Shown here piece after piece: positions 16,493 through 25,323 of a stretch of DNA of 64,000 bases. Made by a program: the position numbers and the translations under genes. Within the stretch, counting starts at the first letter, position 1; the number at the start of each line of letters is the position of its first letter. The DNA is from JACOZG01 sp964564105. GTDB lineage: Bacteria > Patescibacteriota > Minisyncoccia > Phycocordibacterales > JACOZG01. The stretch lies in assembly GCA_964564105.1 (NCBI GenBank), contig CAZLZS010000002.1:1-64000 (forward strand). The letters run 5' to 3'. The notes below the pieces were generated by a model that saw nothing but the letters and a program-made list of their open reading frames with translations, was not told the origin of the DNA and made no database searches.

Positions 16493-18013
16493 ATGGAGCG
16501 AGTATCTTTTTTAAGGGACAAAAGGATTTTAATTATCCAACAACGAGGCTGGGGTAAGGTGATCGGCCGATTTTTAGCCAGAAAGCTCTACGCTGAAGGT
16601 TGCCGCTTGGCCGCCCTGACTTCAAAAAAAAGTGTCCACGAATTAATCGTCAAACAAGCTGAGGTCAAATACGACATTATTGAAAGCCATGACGCCATCA
16701 TGGAAAATCCTGACGGTTATTTGAATGGCGAGAGTTTTTCTTTTGAGGAAATCTGCGCGGCCCTGGGGGTGGATTCACTCTGGCGTTTAGTTTATGCCTC
16801 ACGAATGCATACCAAATCTTATAAAGACAAATACTACTACGGCTTCAAACAAAATGTTCCCGACGAGGGCATAATCCTTTATGTCCAAGCAATTTACAAA
16901 AGTATTAAAAAATTCTTCGATGAATTCAAGCCGGACGCGATCATCTCCCCAAACTTTGTCTCTACCCATCACATTATGCTCAATTGCTACGCCAAACAAA
17001 AAGGGATTCCAATGTTTGCTATCACTGACAGTAAAATCAAGGGGGCTTACATCTTTTCTTACAATTTTTTGGATAACGAGGGGCCGTTTTATGAACGGAT
17101 TGAGATTCTAAACGCCGGCAAAACAGTAAGCGCCAATCAAGAAAAAGCTCGCCAATATATTGAAGAATTCAGAAAAAACTTTAAAAAACCAGACTACTTT
17201 GAAACACGAGAAGAAATTTCCCGAGCACTTTTGCCTTGGTTGAAATCAGAACTCTCACCCTGGAAACAAGCTCTGGTTTGGTTGATAAAAAAACCAGAAA
17301 ACTCCATGAAAAACATCGGGGCGACCATTGATAATAAATCGCCCAGAATTATCATCCGCGATCACTACTGTCATAAAATCTATCGGCGGTTTATGAAAAA
17401 TTACAAATACTCTCCCCTGCCTAAAAAATATGTTTACTTACCACTTCAATTTCAACCAGAGGCTCCCATTGACGTCGCCGCGCCGTATGCCAGTAATCAA
17501 ATTGAAACCGCGAGGCAAATCGCCATGTCTTTGCCAGACGATTACACCCTGGCGGTTAAAGAACATCCGGGAATGGTCGGTCTTCGACCGCCTTCTTATA
17601 TTAAAAAAATCGCCAGAACGCCAAACGTCAAATTGATTGATTATCGTTTATCAAGCCAAACGGTCATCAAAAACGCCGACCTGATTATCAGTCCAAACAG
17701 CACCACTTTGGCCGAGGCGGCCTTTCTTAAGAAACCAGCTATCCAGCTAGGAGATTTGGGCACTACCTTAAAATTACCGAATGTCGTCAAACATAGTGAT
17801 CTGACCACCTTAACTCGGAAGATCAAAGATTTGCTCAAACTAAATTTAGACACCGAAGAATACGAAAGGAAATTGGAAAATTATGTGGCCGCGGTCTTTG
17901 ACACTCAATTGCCGTTTGATTACTTAGGGCTTTGGGAAAAAGGCCGACGCGATGAATGGGAAGCTCTTTGGTCAACTTACAGAAACGAGTTGGCTAGAAT
18001 TTTCTCGGTATGA
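16493..18013 (+). CDS. Capsule/surface polysaccharide protein, GT-B/KpsS-like
   Basis: A 506-residue cytoplasmic protein without signal peptide. The C-terminal half shows YVYLPLQFQPEAPIDVAAP, LAVKEHPGMVG, and ADLIISPNSTTLAEAAFLKKPAIQLG, which matches the sugar-binding domain of Capsule_synth (KpsC/KpsS)-type and CDP-glycerol-transferase-like GT-B proteins. It probably transfers a sugar onto the surface glycan. It shares its last four bases with the next gene, so the three plus-strand genes form an operon. The exact family is uncertain. Confidence 0.7.
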   Translation: MERVSFLRDKRILIIQQRGWGKVIGRFLARKLYAEGCRLAALTSKKSVHELIVKQAEVKYDIIESHDAIMENPDGYLNGESFSFEEICAALGVDSLWRLVYASRMHTKSYKDKYYYGFKQNVPDEGIILYVQAIYKSIKKFFDEFKPDAIISPNFVSTHHIMLNCYAKQKGIPMFAITDSKIKGAYIFSYNFLDNEGPFYERIEILNAGKTVSANQEKARQYIEEFRKNFKKPDYFETREEISRALLPWLKSELSPWKQALVWLIKKPENSMKNIGATIDNKSPRIIIRDHYCHKIYRRFMKNYKYSPLPKKYVYLPLQFQPEAPIDVAAPYASNQIETARQIAMSLPDDYTLAVKEHPGMVGLRPPSYIKKIARTPNVKLIDYRLSSQTVIKNADLIISPNSTTLAEAAFLKKPAIQLGDLGTTLKLPNVVKHSDLTTLTRKIKDLLKLNLDTEEYERKLENYVAAVFDTQLPFDYLGLWEKGRRDEWEALWSTYRNELARIFSV

Positions 18014-19206
18014 AAGTTTTGTGCTTGGCTTTTTGGACGCCGCCGACAATCAGACCGCGAGCCGCGATGGTCGGAAAAATCATACCGGAAATGATTGAGC
18101 AGGGGGCCAAACCGATAATCGTCGCCTACGAAAATCAAGGAGGCTGGAATATAGACGCCCCTCTTTACACCGTCCCTCAATTTAAACCGAGGGGTTGGTG
18201 GCAGAGAATTCCCATCTTGAGAAATTTAGTCATTGTTTTTCTGGAATGGTATTATTACGAAAAACTTTACCGAATTGTAAAAAACATCATCGAAAAAGAA
18301 AGGCCGGATGTCGCTTTTTCTTTTTCCAACCCGCAAGCCAGCAATCTCGTCGGCGCCTTGATAAAAAAACGGCTGAGATTAAGGTTTATTTCACACTTCA
18401 GTGATCCTTGGTATGATAATCCTTATCAATCTTTTTCCTTGCTCGGGCGATCAAAAGTTCATTGGCTCGAAAAATTAGTTATCCGGCACAGCGATCTTAT
18501 CGTCTTTACCAATGATGAAGCCGCCAATCTGGTAATGAAAAAATACCCGGCGAGCTGGCAGGAAAAATCTAGAATTATCCCTCCCTGTTTTGACCCGAAA
18601 GAATACCCGGCCACCGCTCCCCCAAACGATAACGATTTTATCATCGCCCACATTGGCGCTTTCTATAAGAAACGCAATCCAGAAGCATTATTCGGGGCGA
18701 TCCGTTTCATTATTGACACCAACCCGCGCCAATACGATAAAATTATGATCCGGCTGGTGGGCACGATGAACGATTACGCCGGATTCGCGCTGTCCGATCT
18801 CCAGACCCTGGCATCCAAATTCAAACTCGAGAACCATCTGGAAATTATACCGGCGGTAAACCATAAAGAAAGTTTGCGATTAATGAGAATGTCTGACTGT
18901 TTGGTGGTTATTGATGCGCCACTGGAAATCAGTCCCTTCCTCCCCTCCAAAATCGTTGATTACGCCGGCAGTAATCAACCCATTATCGGCATCACCCCTA
19001 AGGGCAGTCCAACTGATAAATTTCTCACCGTCTTAGGTTATCGTTCTTTTGAACATAAAAACTTGGAGGCGATTGGCCATGAGATTGGGAGGATTATGGA
19101 CAAGACCGAGAGAAGAAAAAGTAACCGTGAATTCTTGAAAAACTTTGAAGTAAAACCGGTCGTCGCCCGGTGGTTCAAACTATTTAATGAGGTTATGAAA
19201 AAATGA
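18010..19206 (+). CDS. Glycosyltransferase, GT4-like
   Basis: A 398-residue GT-B glycosyltransferase. The N-terminal domain starts VLCLAFWTPPTIRPRAA, and the second domain has FIIAHIGAFYKKRNPEALFGAI, a KLENHLEIIPAVNHKESLRLMRMSDCLVVID block, and SKIVDYAGSNQPIIGI. The usual GT4 glutamate motif is weak here. It overlaps its neighbours by four bases on both sides. Sugar donor and acceptor unknown. Confidence 0.75.
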   Translation: MKVLCLAFWTPPTIRPRAAMVGKIIPEMIEQGAKPIIVAYENQGGWNIDAPLYTVPQFKPRGWWQRIPILRNLVIVFLEWYYYEKLYRIVKNIIEKERPDVAFSFSNPQASNLVGALIKKRLRLRFISHFSDPWYDNPYQSFSLLGRSKVHWLEKLVIRHSDLIVFTNDEAANLVMKKYPASWQEKSRIIPPCFDPKEYPATAPPNDNDFIIAHIGAFYKKRNPEALFGAIRFIIDTNPRQYDKIMIRLVGTMNDYAGFALSDLQTLASKFKLENHLEIIPAVNHKESLRLMRMSDCLVVIDAPLEISPFLPSKIVDYAGSNQPIIGITPKGSPTDKFLTVLGYRSFEHKNLEAIGHEIGRIMDKTERRKSNREFLKNFEVKPVVARWFKLFNEVMKK

Positions 19207-20297
19207 CGCGGCTGAAAACAAAAAAAATTAAACGCTACGCGGTTATTCTTGGAGCGCGGCCGAATTTCATCAAGGCGGCGCCGTTCTTTCGCGAGGCCAA
19301 AAACCACCCGGGCGTTAAATTCACCATCATTCACACCGGCCAACATTATGATAAAAACATGTCAGAGATATTCTTTCGAGAAATGGGGGTGCCGCGGCCC
19401 GATCTCTTTCTGAAAATCAAAGATGGCCCGCCGACTGAAAAAATCGGGCGGATGCTGAACGAATTAAAAAAAATCTTTGCTCAAAATAGGGTGGACGGGA
19501 CCATTGTCTTTGGCGACGTCAATTCCACCTTGGCTGGCACACTGGCGGCGAAAATGAACGGTTCTAAGATTTTCCATATTGAATCCGGGTTGCGTAGCCA
19601 GGATCGGCGAATGCCTGAAGAAACCAATCGAATGATTGTTGATCATCTATCGGACGTTCTTTTCACTTCTGAACCGGCGGGGATCAAAAATTTGATGAAA
19701 GAAGGAATCGCCAGAAAAAAAATCAGGCCGGTTGGCAATATTATGATCGAAAATATAGAAATTTTCTGGCCGAAGATAAAAAGCAGAAAAATCTTAAAAA
19801 ATCTGGGAGTTAAACCGAAAACTTATGTCGTGGCCACCATTCACCGGCAAGAAAATACTGATTATCAGGAAACCTTACAAAAAGTCCTCGTGATTCTATC
19901 CCAAATAAACAAACGTTTGAAGATTGTCTTCCCTATCCATCCGGCCACCGCAAAAAAAATAAAAAAAATGGGCTTTGATAAACTCTTAAATGGCCTCGTT
20001 GTAACAGAGCCGCTGGGCTACTTTGATTTTATGAAACTGGTTGTCGAAAGCCGAGGTGTGATCACTGATTCCGGAGGCATTCAGGAAGAAACCAGTCACC
20101 TCGGCATTCCCTGCGTCACCCTGCGCGATAACACCGAGCGGCCGATAACCGTCGAACTAGGTTCAAACCGACTTTTTCCGATTAGAAAAACCTCCGTCCA
20201 AGAAATCTACTCTCATCTGATCAGAAAGGATTTTAAAAGCCGACACATTCCCTACTGGGACAACCAGGTAAGCAAAAGGATTTTCGAACACCTCTAA
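19203..20297 (+). CDS. wecB: UDP-N-acetylglucosamine 2-epimerase (non-hydrolysing)
   Basis: A 364-residue enzyme with the WecB landmarks: VILGARPNFIKAAPF, HTGQHYDKNMS, GDVNSTLA, HIESGLRSQDRRMPEETNR, and TDSGGIQEETSHLG. It converts UDP-GlcNAc into UDP-ManNAc, the precursor of ManNAc-containing glycans or sialic-type acids. As the last gene of the plus-strand block, it supplies sugar to the glycosyltransferases around it. Its stop overlaps tail to tail with the DUF5989 gene on the other strand. Confidence 0.92.
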   Translation: MTRLKTKKIKRYAVILGARPNFIKAAPFFREAKNHPGVKFTIIHTGQHYDKNMSEIFFREMGVPRPDLFLKIKDGPPTEKIGRMLNELKKIFAQNRVDGTIVFGDVNSTLAGTLAAKMNGSKIFHIESGLRSQDRRMPEETNRMIVDHLSDVLFTSEPAGIKNLMKEGIARKKIRPVGNIMIENIEIFWPKIKSRKILKNLGVKPKTYVVATIHRQENTDYQETLQKVLVILSQINKRLKIVFPIHPATAKKIKKMGFDKLLNGLVVTEPLGYFDFMKLVVESRGVITDSGGIQEETSHLGIPCVTLRDNTERPITVELGSNRLFPIRKTSVQEIYSHLIRKDFKSRHIPYWDNQVSKRIFEHL

Positions 20298-20467
20298 AAT
20301 AAAGCGTAGATGAAAGGCGAGAGGGCGCTGGATTGACTGAAAATGATCAGAACGCCGCTCAAAACGAGTAAAATAATTATTGGCGCCAGCCACCAGACCT
20401 TGCGAACCTTCAAAAAACCCCAGAGTTCGCCCAGCACATTTTTATTTTTCGGCTGAAGTTCTTCCAT
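20294..20467 (-). CDS. Small DUF5989-like membrane protein
   Basis: A 57-codon gene read directly from the sequence. It reads MEELQPKNKNVLGELW, then FLKVRKVWWLAPIIILLVLSG, then SQSSALSPFIYALF. A charged start, a WGFLxxRKxWW amphipathic turn, one membrane helix and a tail close to SQSSAxxPFIYxLF is the DUF5989 pattern as I recall it; this family is often found beside carbamoyltransferases and SGNH esterases, exactly as here. The start overlaps the preceding TAA by one base (TAATG). Function unknown. Confidence 0.8.
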   Translation of the reverse strand: MEELQPKNKNVLGELWGFLKVRKVWWLAPIIILLVLSGVLIIFSQSSALSPFIYALF

Positions 20468-21723
20468 TATTTTGTGATTATACCACGTTTTACCAATTCA
20501 TCATAAAGCACCTGGGCAACGATAGCATAACCATCGCCATTTAAATGCATGCTGTCGCCGCCAAGAAATAAATCTTTATAATCTGAGCGATCCAAGTAAG
20601 GCATGAGATCTACGGCCATAATGTTGTTAGTTTTGGCTGTCTGCAAGATTAACTCCTGCGGCATTCTGGTTAGACCGTAGGAGTATTTTAGCTGTTCTAA
20701 ATAAGGAAAAATGACCAAAATGAGTTTTTTGCCATCGCCCTTAAGCCGGAAAAACAGTTCAAGAATTTTTTCTTCATAACGTCGGTAGTCAACGAACCAC
20801 TCTTTCTGAAGAGAGTGGTTAAAGTACTCAAGATTATATTCCTGCCTTTGAACTTTAGACTCCAAATTTTCCAAAACCGCAAGGGCCAGACCGCATAAAC
20901 GGCAATACCGGCTGACGCGTTGAGACAAGGTGGCTTTGGTGGTTGATTGATTATCACCGGCTTTGAGTAACTGCTCTTGGTATTCTTTTTGTTCCCTAAT
21001 CATCTGAGCCGTCACTGGCCGGATATCGTTTAACACAATACCCAGAATAACTAGATCAGGATCATACCGGTAGCCCTCGTTCAGATAATAAGCGTACTCC
21101 TGATCAAAATCATAACCGTTGACACCGGTCTTCACGACTTCGATTTTATAACCCGCCTCGCCTAATTTTTTTTCAAGCTGGCGAAGGTAAGTATCTTCAA
21201 ATGAAACCCCGGAACCGAAAGTTACAGAATCTCCCAAACCAAGTATTCTAGTGACGCCGGCCGGTTTTTGATAGCCATGCTCAAGATCGCGAAGGCCTTT
21301 CGAATTGATCGCAATTTCAATCTTATTGTAAGGAGCATTAGGGAAGTACCCCTTGAAGCCAGGGCGGTATTTCGAACCAGTAACGTCATCGGGTATATAA
21401 AGCCCCGGCGGGTAACCATACCAACCAGCCGGTGGCGGCTGATAGAATAATTGCAATCCGATTTCCAAAACAATCAGAGAGAAAAATGAGGCCAAAAAAA
21501 GAAGCAGGAGTTCACGCCAATGGTGAGAAAACCACCCCCCCTTGAAATAAAGGAGTCCGCCAGCCAATGCCAATAAAAATTCAAAAGCGAAAAATATAAA
21601 CAAAACCGGCAAACTGTCAATACTTTTCCCCAAAATACTTCCGACAAAAAAGGGGTTAGCGATTAGGGCTCCCGCGACCAAAATTGCGCCCAGAATTTTG
21701 AAAGAAAGTTCAATCCGTAGCAT
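20467..21723 (-). CDS. Membrane-anchored SGNH/GDSL hydrolase
   Basis: A 418-residue protein with three N-terminal membrane helices (residues about 5-28, 35-60 and 66-88) and an SGNH domain. The catalytic blocks are GLGDSVTFGSG (Ser), ILGIVLNDIRP (Asn) and GDSMHLNGDGYAIVAQVL (Asp and His). It probably removes or transfers acyl groups on glycans outside the membrane. The ATG at 21723 is preferred because it begins the first helix and overlaps the carbamoyltransferase by 14 bases; an ATG at 21747 is possible. Confidence 0.82.
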   Translation of the reverse strand: MLRIELSFKILGAILVAGALIANPFFVGSILGKSIDSLPVLFIFFAFEFLLALAGGLLYFKGGWFSHHWRELLLLFLASFFSLIVLEIGLQLFYQPPPAGWYGYPPGLYIPDDVTGSKYRPGFKGYFPNAPYNKIEIAINSKGLRDLEHGYQKPAGVTRILGLGDSVTFGSGVSFEDTYLRQLEKKLGEAGYKIEVVKTGVNGYDFDQEYAYYLNEGYRYDPDLVILGIVLNDIRPVTAQMIREQKEYQEQLLKAGDNQSTTKATLSQRVSRYCRLCGLALAVLENLESKVQRQEYNLEYFNHSLQKEWFVDYRRYEEKILELFFRLKGDGKKLILVIFPYLEQLKYSYGLTRMPQELILQTAKTNNIMAVDLMPYLDRSDYKDLFLGGDSMHLNGDGYAIVAQVLYDELVKRGIITK

Positions 21724-23476
21724 ATTTTTCGCTGTCCCAAGCGTCACGCCGATTGTCTTCCCGCTTAATCAAAAATTGATCCAGGACCAAATAATCAATG
21801 CCCGTCCCCATCATGCACTTATAGGCGTCATGAGGGGTGCAGACGATCGGTTCGCCGCGGATATTAAATGAAGTATTAATGAGAATCGGCACACCAGACA
21901 GTTTACCAAACTCCTTAATCAGATCGTAGTACAGCGGGTTCTGTTCCCGGCGCGCCGTCTGCAACCGGCCGCTGCCGTCAATGTGCGTCACGGCCGGAAT
22001 AAACTTACGCCATTTCTCCTTAACCGGATACACCATCAACATGTAATCGGTGATTTCCGGAATCGGCTGGTCGCAGTCAAAATATTTCAAGGCCTCATCG
22101 GCGCAGACCACCGGCGCGAACGGCCGGAATTTTTCCCGATGTTTGACCTTTGTATTCAGAAGTTCTTGGGCATCGGGATTCATCGGATTGGCCAAAATAC
22201 TGCGGGCGCCGAGCGCCCGCGGCCCCCATTCCATCCGACCCTGAAACCAGCCAACCACATCATTTTTAAAAATAAGCTCGGCCGTCTCACGCAACAACTC
22301 ATGATTGTTTTTAAATTGGCGATAAACGATTCTCTCTTGATCCAAAAATTTCTTTACCGTCGTCGTCGAAAAACCGGGTCCAAGGTAAGGACTGGTGAAA
22401 ACATAATCTCTTTTCTGACTCAAGATAACCTGCCAAATGTAAGACGCGACACCAATAGAAGTTCCACCATCACCAGGGTCTGGTTGTATCCAAATTCGCC
22501 GGAATGGTGTCTGGCGCAAAATTTTTCCGTTGTAAACACTATTTAAGGCCACGCCGCCGGCCAAAACTAAATTCGGCAAACCGGTTTCCCGGTAAAGATT
22601 ATTCAAAATTTTAGTCATTACCTCCTCCAAGATCATTTGCAGAGCAGACGCAATATCCTTATGCCTTTTAGTCACTTCTTCACTCGATTTTCTGACCGGA
22701 CCGCCTAAAAGCTGACAAAGTTTTTCCGCTGGCATTCGATCGGCGAAATGATAAATAAAATAATCCATGTTCAACCGATAACTGCCATCAGTTTTAACAT
22801 CAATAACCCGCTTTAGCTTTTCATAATATGGATTGGACTTTTGGTCGGAGTTGCCGAAGGCGGACAAACCCATAACTTTGTATTCGGAATTGTTGACCGA
22901 AAATCCGAGATAAGCAGTGATCGTTGAATAAAGAAGGCCGAGCGAATGCGGAAAGCGGATTTCTTTTAAAAGTTCTATGTCAGTATTACATCCGATGCCC
23001 CAAGCCGTCGTAGTCCACTCGCCCACCCCGTCGACGGTAAGAATAGCCGCGTCATTAAACGGACTGAGCAAGAAAGAGCCGGCGGCGTGAGCCAAGTGAT
23101 GCGGGACGAAAATCATCCCCTTTTGCCAACCGAGTTTTTTCTTAACGGTCCGGACGATTCTGGCTTTCTCATTCACCCACGACGGCATTGAGCTTAGAAA
23201 GGTCTTCAAGCTCCGGGGAAACATCTGCAAGTGCTGGAAAAGCACCCGCTCCAACTTCAAAAATGGCTTTTCGTAAAAACCGATATGAGACAGGGCATCG
23301 ATAGAGATGTTTTCATTCGCCAAACAAAACTTAACGGCGTTGATCGGGAAACTCGTGTCGTGTTTCTTTCTCGTAAAACGCTCTTCTTGAGCGGCTGCCA
23401 CCACCTTCCCATCTTTTAAAAGAGCGGCCGAGGCATCATGATAATAACAACTGATACCCAAAATGTACTTGGCCAT
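21710..23476 (-). CDS. Carbamoyltransferase, NodU/CmcH family
   Basis: A 588-residue enzyme with a Kae1-like N-terminal domain and a C-terminal YrdC-like domain. Markers are ISCYYHDASAALL, AAAQEERFTRKKHD, LTVDGVGEWTTTAWG, LAGGVALNSVYNGKI, PDPGDGGTSIG and MEWGPRALGARSILANP. It makes carbamoyl-adenylate and moves the carbamoyl group onto a hydroxyl, here probably on a surface sugar. It is embedded in a compact operon with an SGNH esterase and three tiny membrane proteins, an arrangement seen widely in glycan clusters. Confidence 0.93.
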   Translation of the reverse strand: MAKYILGISCYYHDASAALLKDGKVVAAAQEERFTRKKHDTSFPINAVKFCLANENISIDALSHIGFYEKPFLKLERVLFQHLQMFPRSLKTFLSSMPSWVNEKARIVRTVKKKLGWQKGMIFVPHHLAHAAGSFLLSPFNDAAILTVDGVGEWTTTAWGIGCNTDIELLKEIRFPHSLGLLYSTITAYLGFSVNNSEYKVMGLSAFGNSDQKSNPYYEKLKRVIDVKTDGSYRLNMDYFIYHFADRMPAEKLCQLLGGPVRKSSEEVTKRHKDIASALQMILEEVMTKILNNLYRETGLPNLVLAGGVALNSVYNGKILRQTPFRRIWIQPDPGDGGTSIGVASYIWQVILSQKRDYVFTSPYLGPGFSTTTVKKFLDQERIVYRQFKNNHELLRETAELIFKNDVVGWFQGRMEWGPRALGARSILANPMNPDAQELLNTKVKHREKFRPFAPVVCADEALKYFDCDQPIPEITDYMLMVYPVKEKWRKFIPAVTHIDGSGRLQTARREQNPLYYDLIKEFGKLSGVPILINTSFNIRGEPIVCTPHDAYKCMMGTGIDYLVLDQFLIKREDNRRDAWDSEKYATD

Positions 23477-23481
23477 TGATA

Positions 23482-23724
23482 TTAAAACTGTCGATAATAG
23501 TGATCGAGTGGCTCTCGACCTAAATTTAAATTGTGCCAGTAAGAATCGGTCTGGGAATCAGCTTCTAGGTCCAGAAATTTTTTACTGAAAATTATAGCGA
23601 AAATTGAGGTTAACCCTACGCCAAAAATATAGATGAGGAAAAGTATGACGGTATTAACCACCATACTAATACTGCCGCCGAATTTTTTTATTCCTTCTTG
23701 AAAGCCGGCAAAAAAATCTTTCAT
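23482..23724 (-). CDS. Small carbamoyltransferase-associated membrane protein
   Basis: An 80-residue protein with the ATG at 23724, which overlaps the previous stop by four bases (ATGA). The frame is open upstream to 23814, but the overlap and the fit of the helix support the internal start. It has a charged N-terminus (MKDFFAGFQEGIKKFGG), one long membrane helix (about residues 20-48) and a hydrophilic tail ending DSYWHNLNLGREPLDHYYRQF minus its first residue. The tail pattern WxxL..EP..HYYRQF resembles SxtJ-type partners of carbamoyltransferases. Function unknown. Confidence 0.78.
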   Translation of the reverse strand: MKDFFAGFQEGIKKFGGSISMVVNTVILFLIYIFGVGLTSIFAIIFSKKFLDLEADSQTDSYWHNLNLGREPLDHYYRQF

Positions 23725-23900
23725 GATAGGATTTTCTTCAAGCCAAAACCGATTCCAGAAATGATCAGTGCCGCCGCCGCAGATTCCAAGTACACTGACC
23801 ACAAAATTGGCCAATTAAAACCGGCTCTAATCAAATAAATCACTGTCCCGCACAACCAGAACGAAAAAATAAAACCCGTATAAACACCGATCTTAACCAT
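23721..23900 (-). CDS. Small two-helix membrane protein, first gene of the operon
   Basis: A 59-residue protein with two membrane helices: VKIGVYTGFIFSFWLCGTVIYLI, in two overlapping parts (about residues 3-25), and WSVYLESAAAALIISGIGF (34-52). It ends KKILS. The TGA overlaps the next ATG by four bases. It is too short for ordinary gene finders. Position suggests it helps place the carbamoyltransferase or its substrate at the membrane. No family recognised. Confidence 0.7.
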   Translation of the reverse strand: MVKIGVYTGFIFSFWLCGTVIYLIRAGFNWPILWSVYLESAAAALIISGIGFGLKKILS

Positions 23901-24045
23901 AATGTTCGGTTTTAAACCTCAAGAAAAGTTCTTTGAGCGATGAGCGGTGATCATAATAAATCAACAGTCATGAAAATAATCATAACAGGGATAAAATTAC
24001 CTAAACACTTGACTGAAATAGAAAATTATGCTAGCTAATTAACAT

Positions 24046-24198
24046 TCAGTAGCTGGTGTCTTCATTAACGCCAAAGTAGTACCCGCCGGCAATATCCTCC
24101 ATGATGATTTTCATCCGCCGTGTTCTCGAAAGACAGCACGCGCCAAACTCAAATGGCGACCGAGAATGATTCGGATCTAGCCCTACCGCCAGATGACT
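24046..24198 (-). other. Short open frame, possible gene remnant
   Basis: A stop-free minus-strand frame of about 50 codons contains protein-like sequence such as SPFEFGACCLSRTRR followed by MKIIMEDIAGGYYFGVNED. An internal ATG would give a 22-residue peptide. No start with a ribosome site and no family is recognised. It may be the tail of a lost gene or an artefact antisense to the candidate RNA. Confidence 0.25.
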
Positions 24199-24222
24199 TT
24201 AGGTCACCTGGCGGTTTTTATT
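24183..24222 (+). terminator. Strong hairpin terminator, shared by convergent transcription
   Basis: ACCGCCAGATGAC and GTCACCTGGCGGT form a 13-base-pair stem with one G.T pair around TTTAG, followed by TTTTTATT on the plus strand. It overlaps the last codons of the minus-strand glycosyltransferase, which ends at 24204. Confidence 0.75.
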
Positions 24223-25310
24223 GTACTGATTATCTTCTCAGCTCTTTTTTGCCAAGTGTAATTTTGGACATCTAAATAGGCTTGATCGGCTAATTTTTCT
24301 CCCAGCGATGGATCGCGATAAAGCCAGGCGATCGCGGTGGCTAATTTTTTCGGATCACCAGGTGGAACTAGCATCGCATTTCGTTCATTCAAAACTTCGC
24401 AGATTGAAGGTAGATTAGTCGCGATGATTGGCCGCTTCGCAGCCATATATTCAAACATTTTAAGCGGCGACATATAATAAACAAAGTGTGTTTGCCGAGG
24501 AAACGGCATCAGTAAAATATCAAAGGTTTTTTGATACACAGCCAGGTCGCGCTGACTGACATGCCCAAAAAAGGTAGTTCTGGAGCCAAGAGATAGGGAT
24601 TCGGCTTTTTTAGTGTACTCGGCAATATCCTCATCACTGCCGCCGACCGCGACCAATCTAACATCAGACGGCAAAAGCTTCAACGCCTCTAAAATATCGT
24701 CCAACCCCTTAGCCATGGTTAAAGTTTTGAATCGACCGCAAAAACCGACTATTTTCTCCTCTTCAGACCAACCAAAATGTTTCCGGGCTTCGGCTTTCGT
24801 CAGCTGAAGATCGAAAATCGACAAGTCAACAGCGTCGGGCAAAACTAATGATTTTACAACCTTAAGCCGATATTTCCGACTGTAAATTTTTTGCAACTGT
24901 CCAGTAGTAAAAAAATAATGGTGGACAAATAGAGTCAAGAATTTATCCGTCAGATAGTCAAGGGAGCTGCGCCCCAAAAGCGCATGCACTTCATAACCGA
25001 AAACTAACGGCAGACGAAAATAAAAAGTATTATAGAACACAATAAAAAATAACAACCGCGCTTCCCGAGCATAGAGATGGGTGATGCCGGCCGATCGAGC
25101 AAAATTAAGAACTTTCCAGGCCAGCTTCCAGCTCTTTTTTACTCCGAAATTTACGACCTGGTAATTTGAATCAGGCACGCGGATCTCATTGCCGCCCAGA
25201 AAAAAACCGTGACCGAGAATACCGCCAAAGGCCTTAGCCATAGATATTACTTGAATCCGATTAGCCAAGGCCGAAGGGAATCTGATTGATGTCGCGTAGA
25301 GCAGCTTCAT
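24204..25310 (-). CDS. Glycosyltransferase, GT4 family
   Basis: A 368-residue GT-B enzyme. The second domain has IVGFCGRFKTLTMAKGLDDILEAL, RLVAVGGSDED, TTFFGHVSQRDLAVYQKTFDILLMPFP and SPLKMFEYMAAKRPIIATNLPSICEVL. The ExxxxxxPxxA-type helix (PLKMFEYMAAKRPIIAT) is the retaining GT4 donor-binding segment. It is the last gene of the 33.1-24.2 kb glycan block and ends in a terminator hairpin. Sugar specificity unknown. Confidence 0.87.
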   Translation of the reverse strand: MKLLYATSIRFPSALANRIQVISMAKAFGGILGHGFFLGGNEIRVPDSNYQVVNFGVKKSWKLAWKVLNFARSAGITHLYAREARLLFFIVFYNTFYFRLPLVFGYEVHALLGRSSLDYLTDKFLTLFVHHYFFTTGQLQKIYSRKYRLKVVKSLVLPDAVDLSIFDLQLTKAEARKHFGWSEEEKIVGFCGRFKTLTMAKGLDDILEALKLLPSDVRLVAVGGSDEDIAEYTKKAESLSLGSRTTFFGHVSQRDLAVYQKTFDILLMPFPRQTHFVYYMSPLKMFEYMAAKRPIIATNLPSICEVLNERNAMLVPPGDPKKLATAIAWLYRDPSLGEKLADQAYLDVQNYTWQKRAEKIISTIKTAR

Positions 25311-25323
25311 TTGATTGATCTGA

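Larger units (their letters stand above)
24009..24222 (+). ncRNA. Candidate small RNA in the 23.9-24.2 kb gap
   Basis: On the plus strand, TTGACT at 24009 and an extended -10 (TATGCTAGCTA) with 17-base spacing are followed by about 150 bases with no good plus-strand gene and then a strong hairpin-plus-T terminator. That is the layout of a small RNA gene about 180 bases long. No known RNA family is recognised. Part of the interval can also be read as a short minus-strand frame, so a degraded gene is the alternative. Confidence 0.35.
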
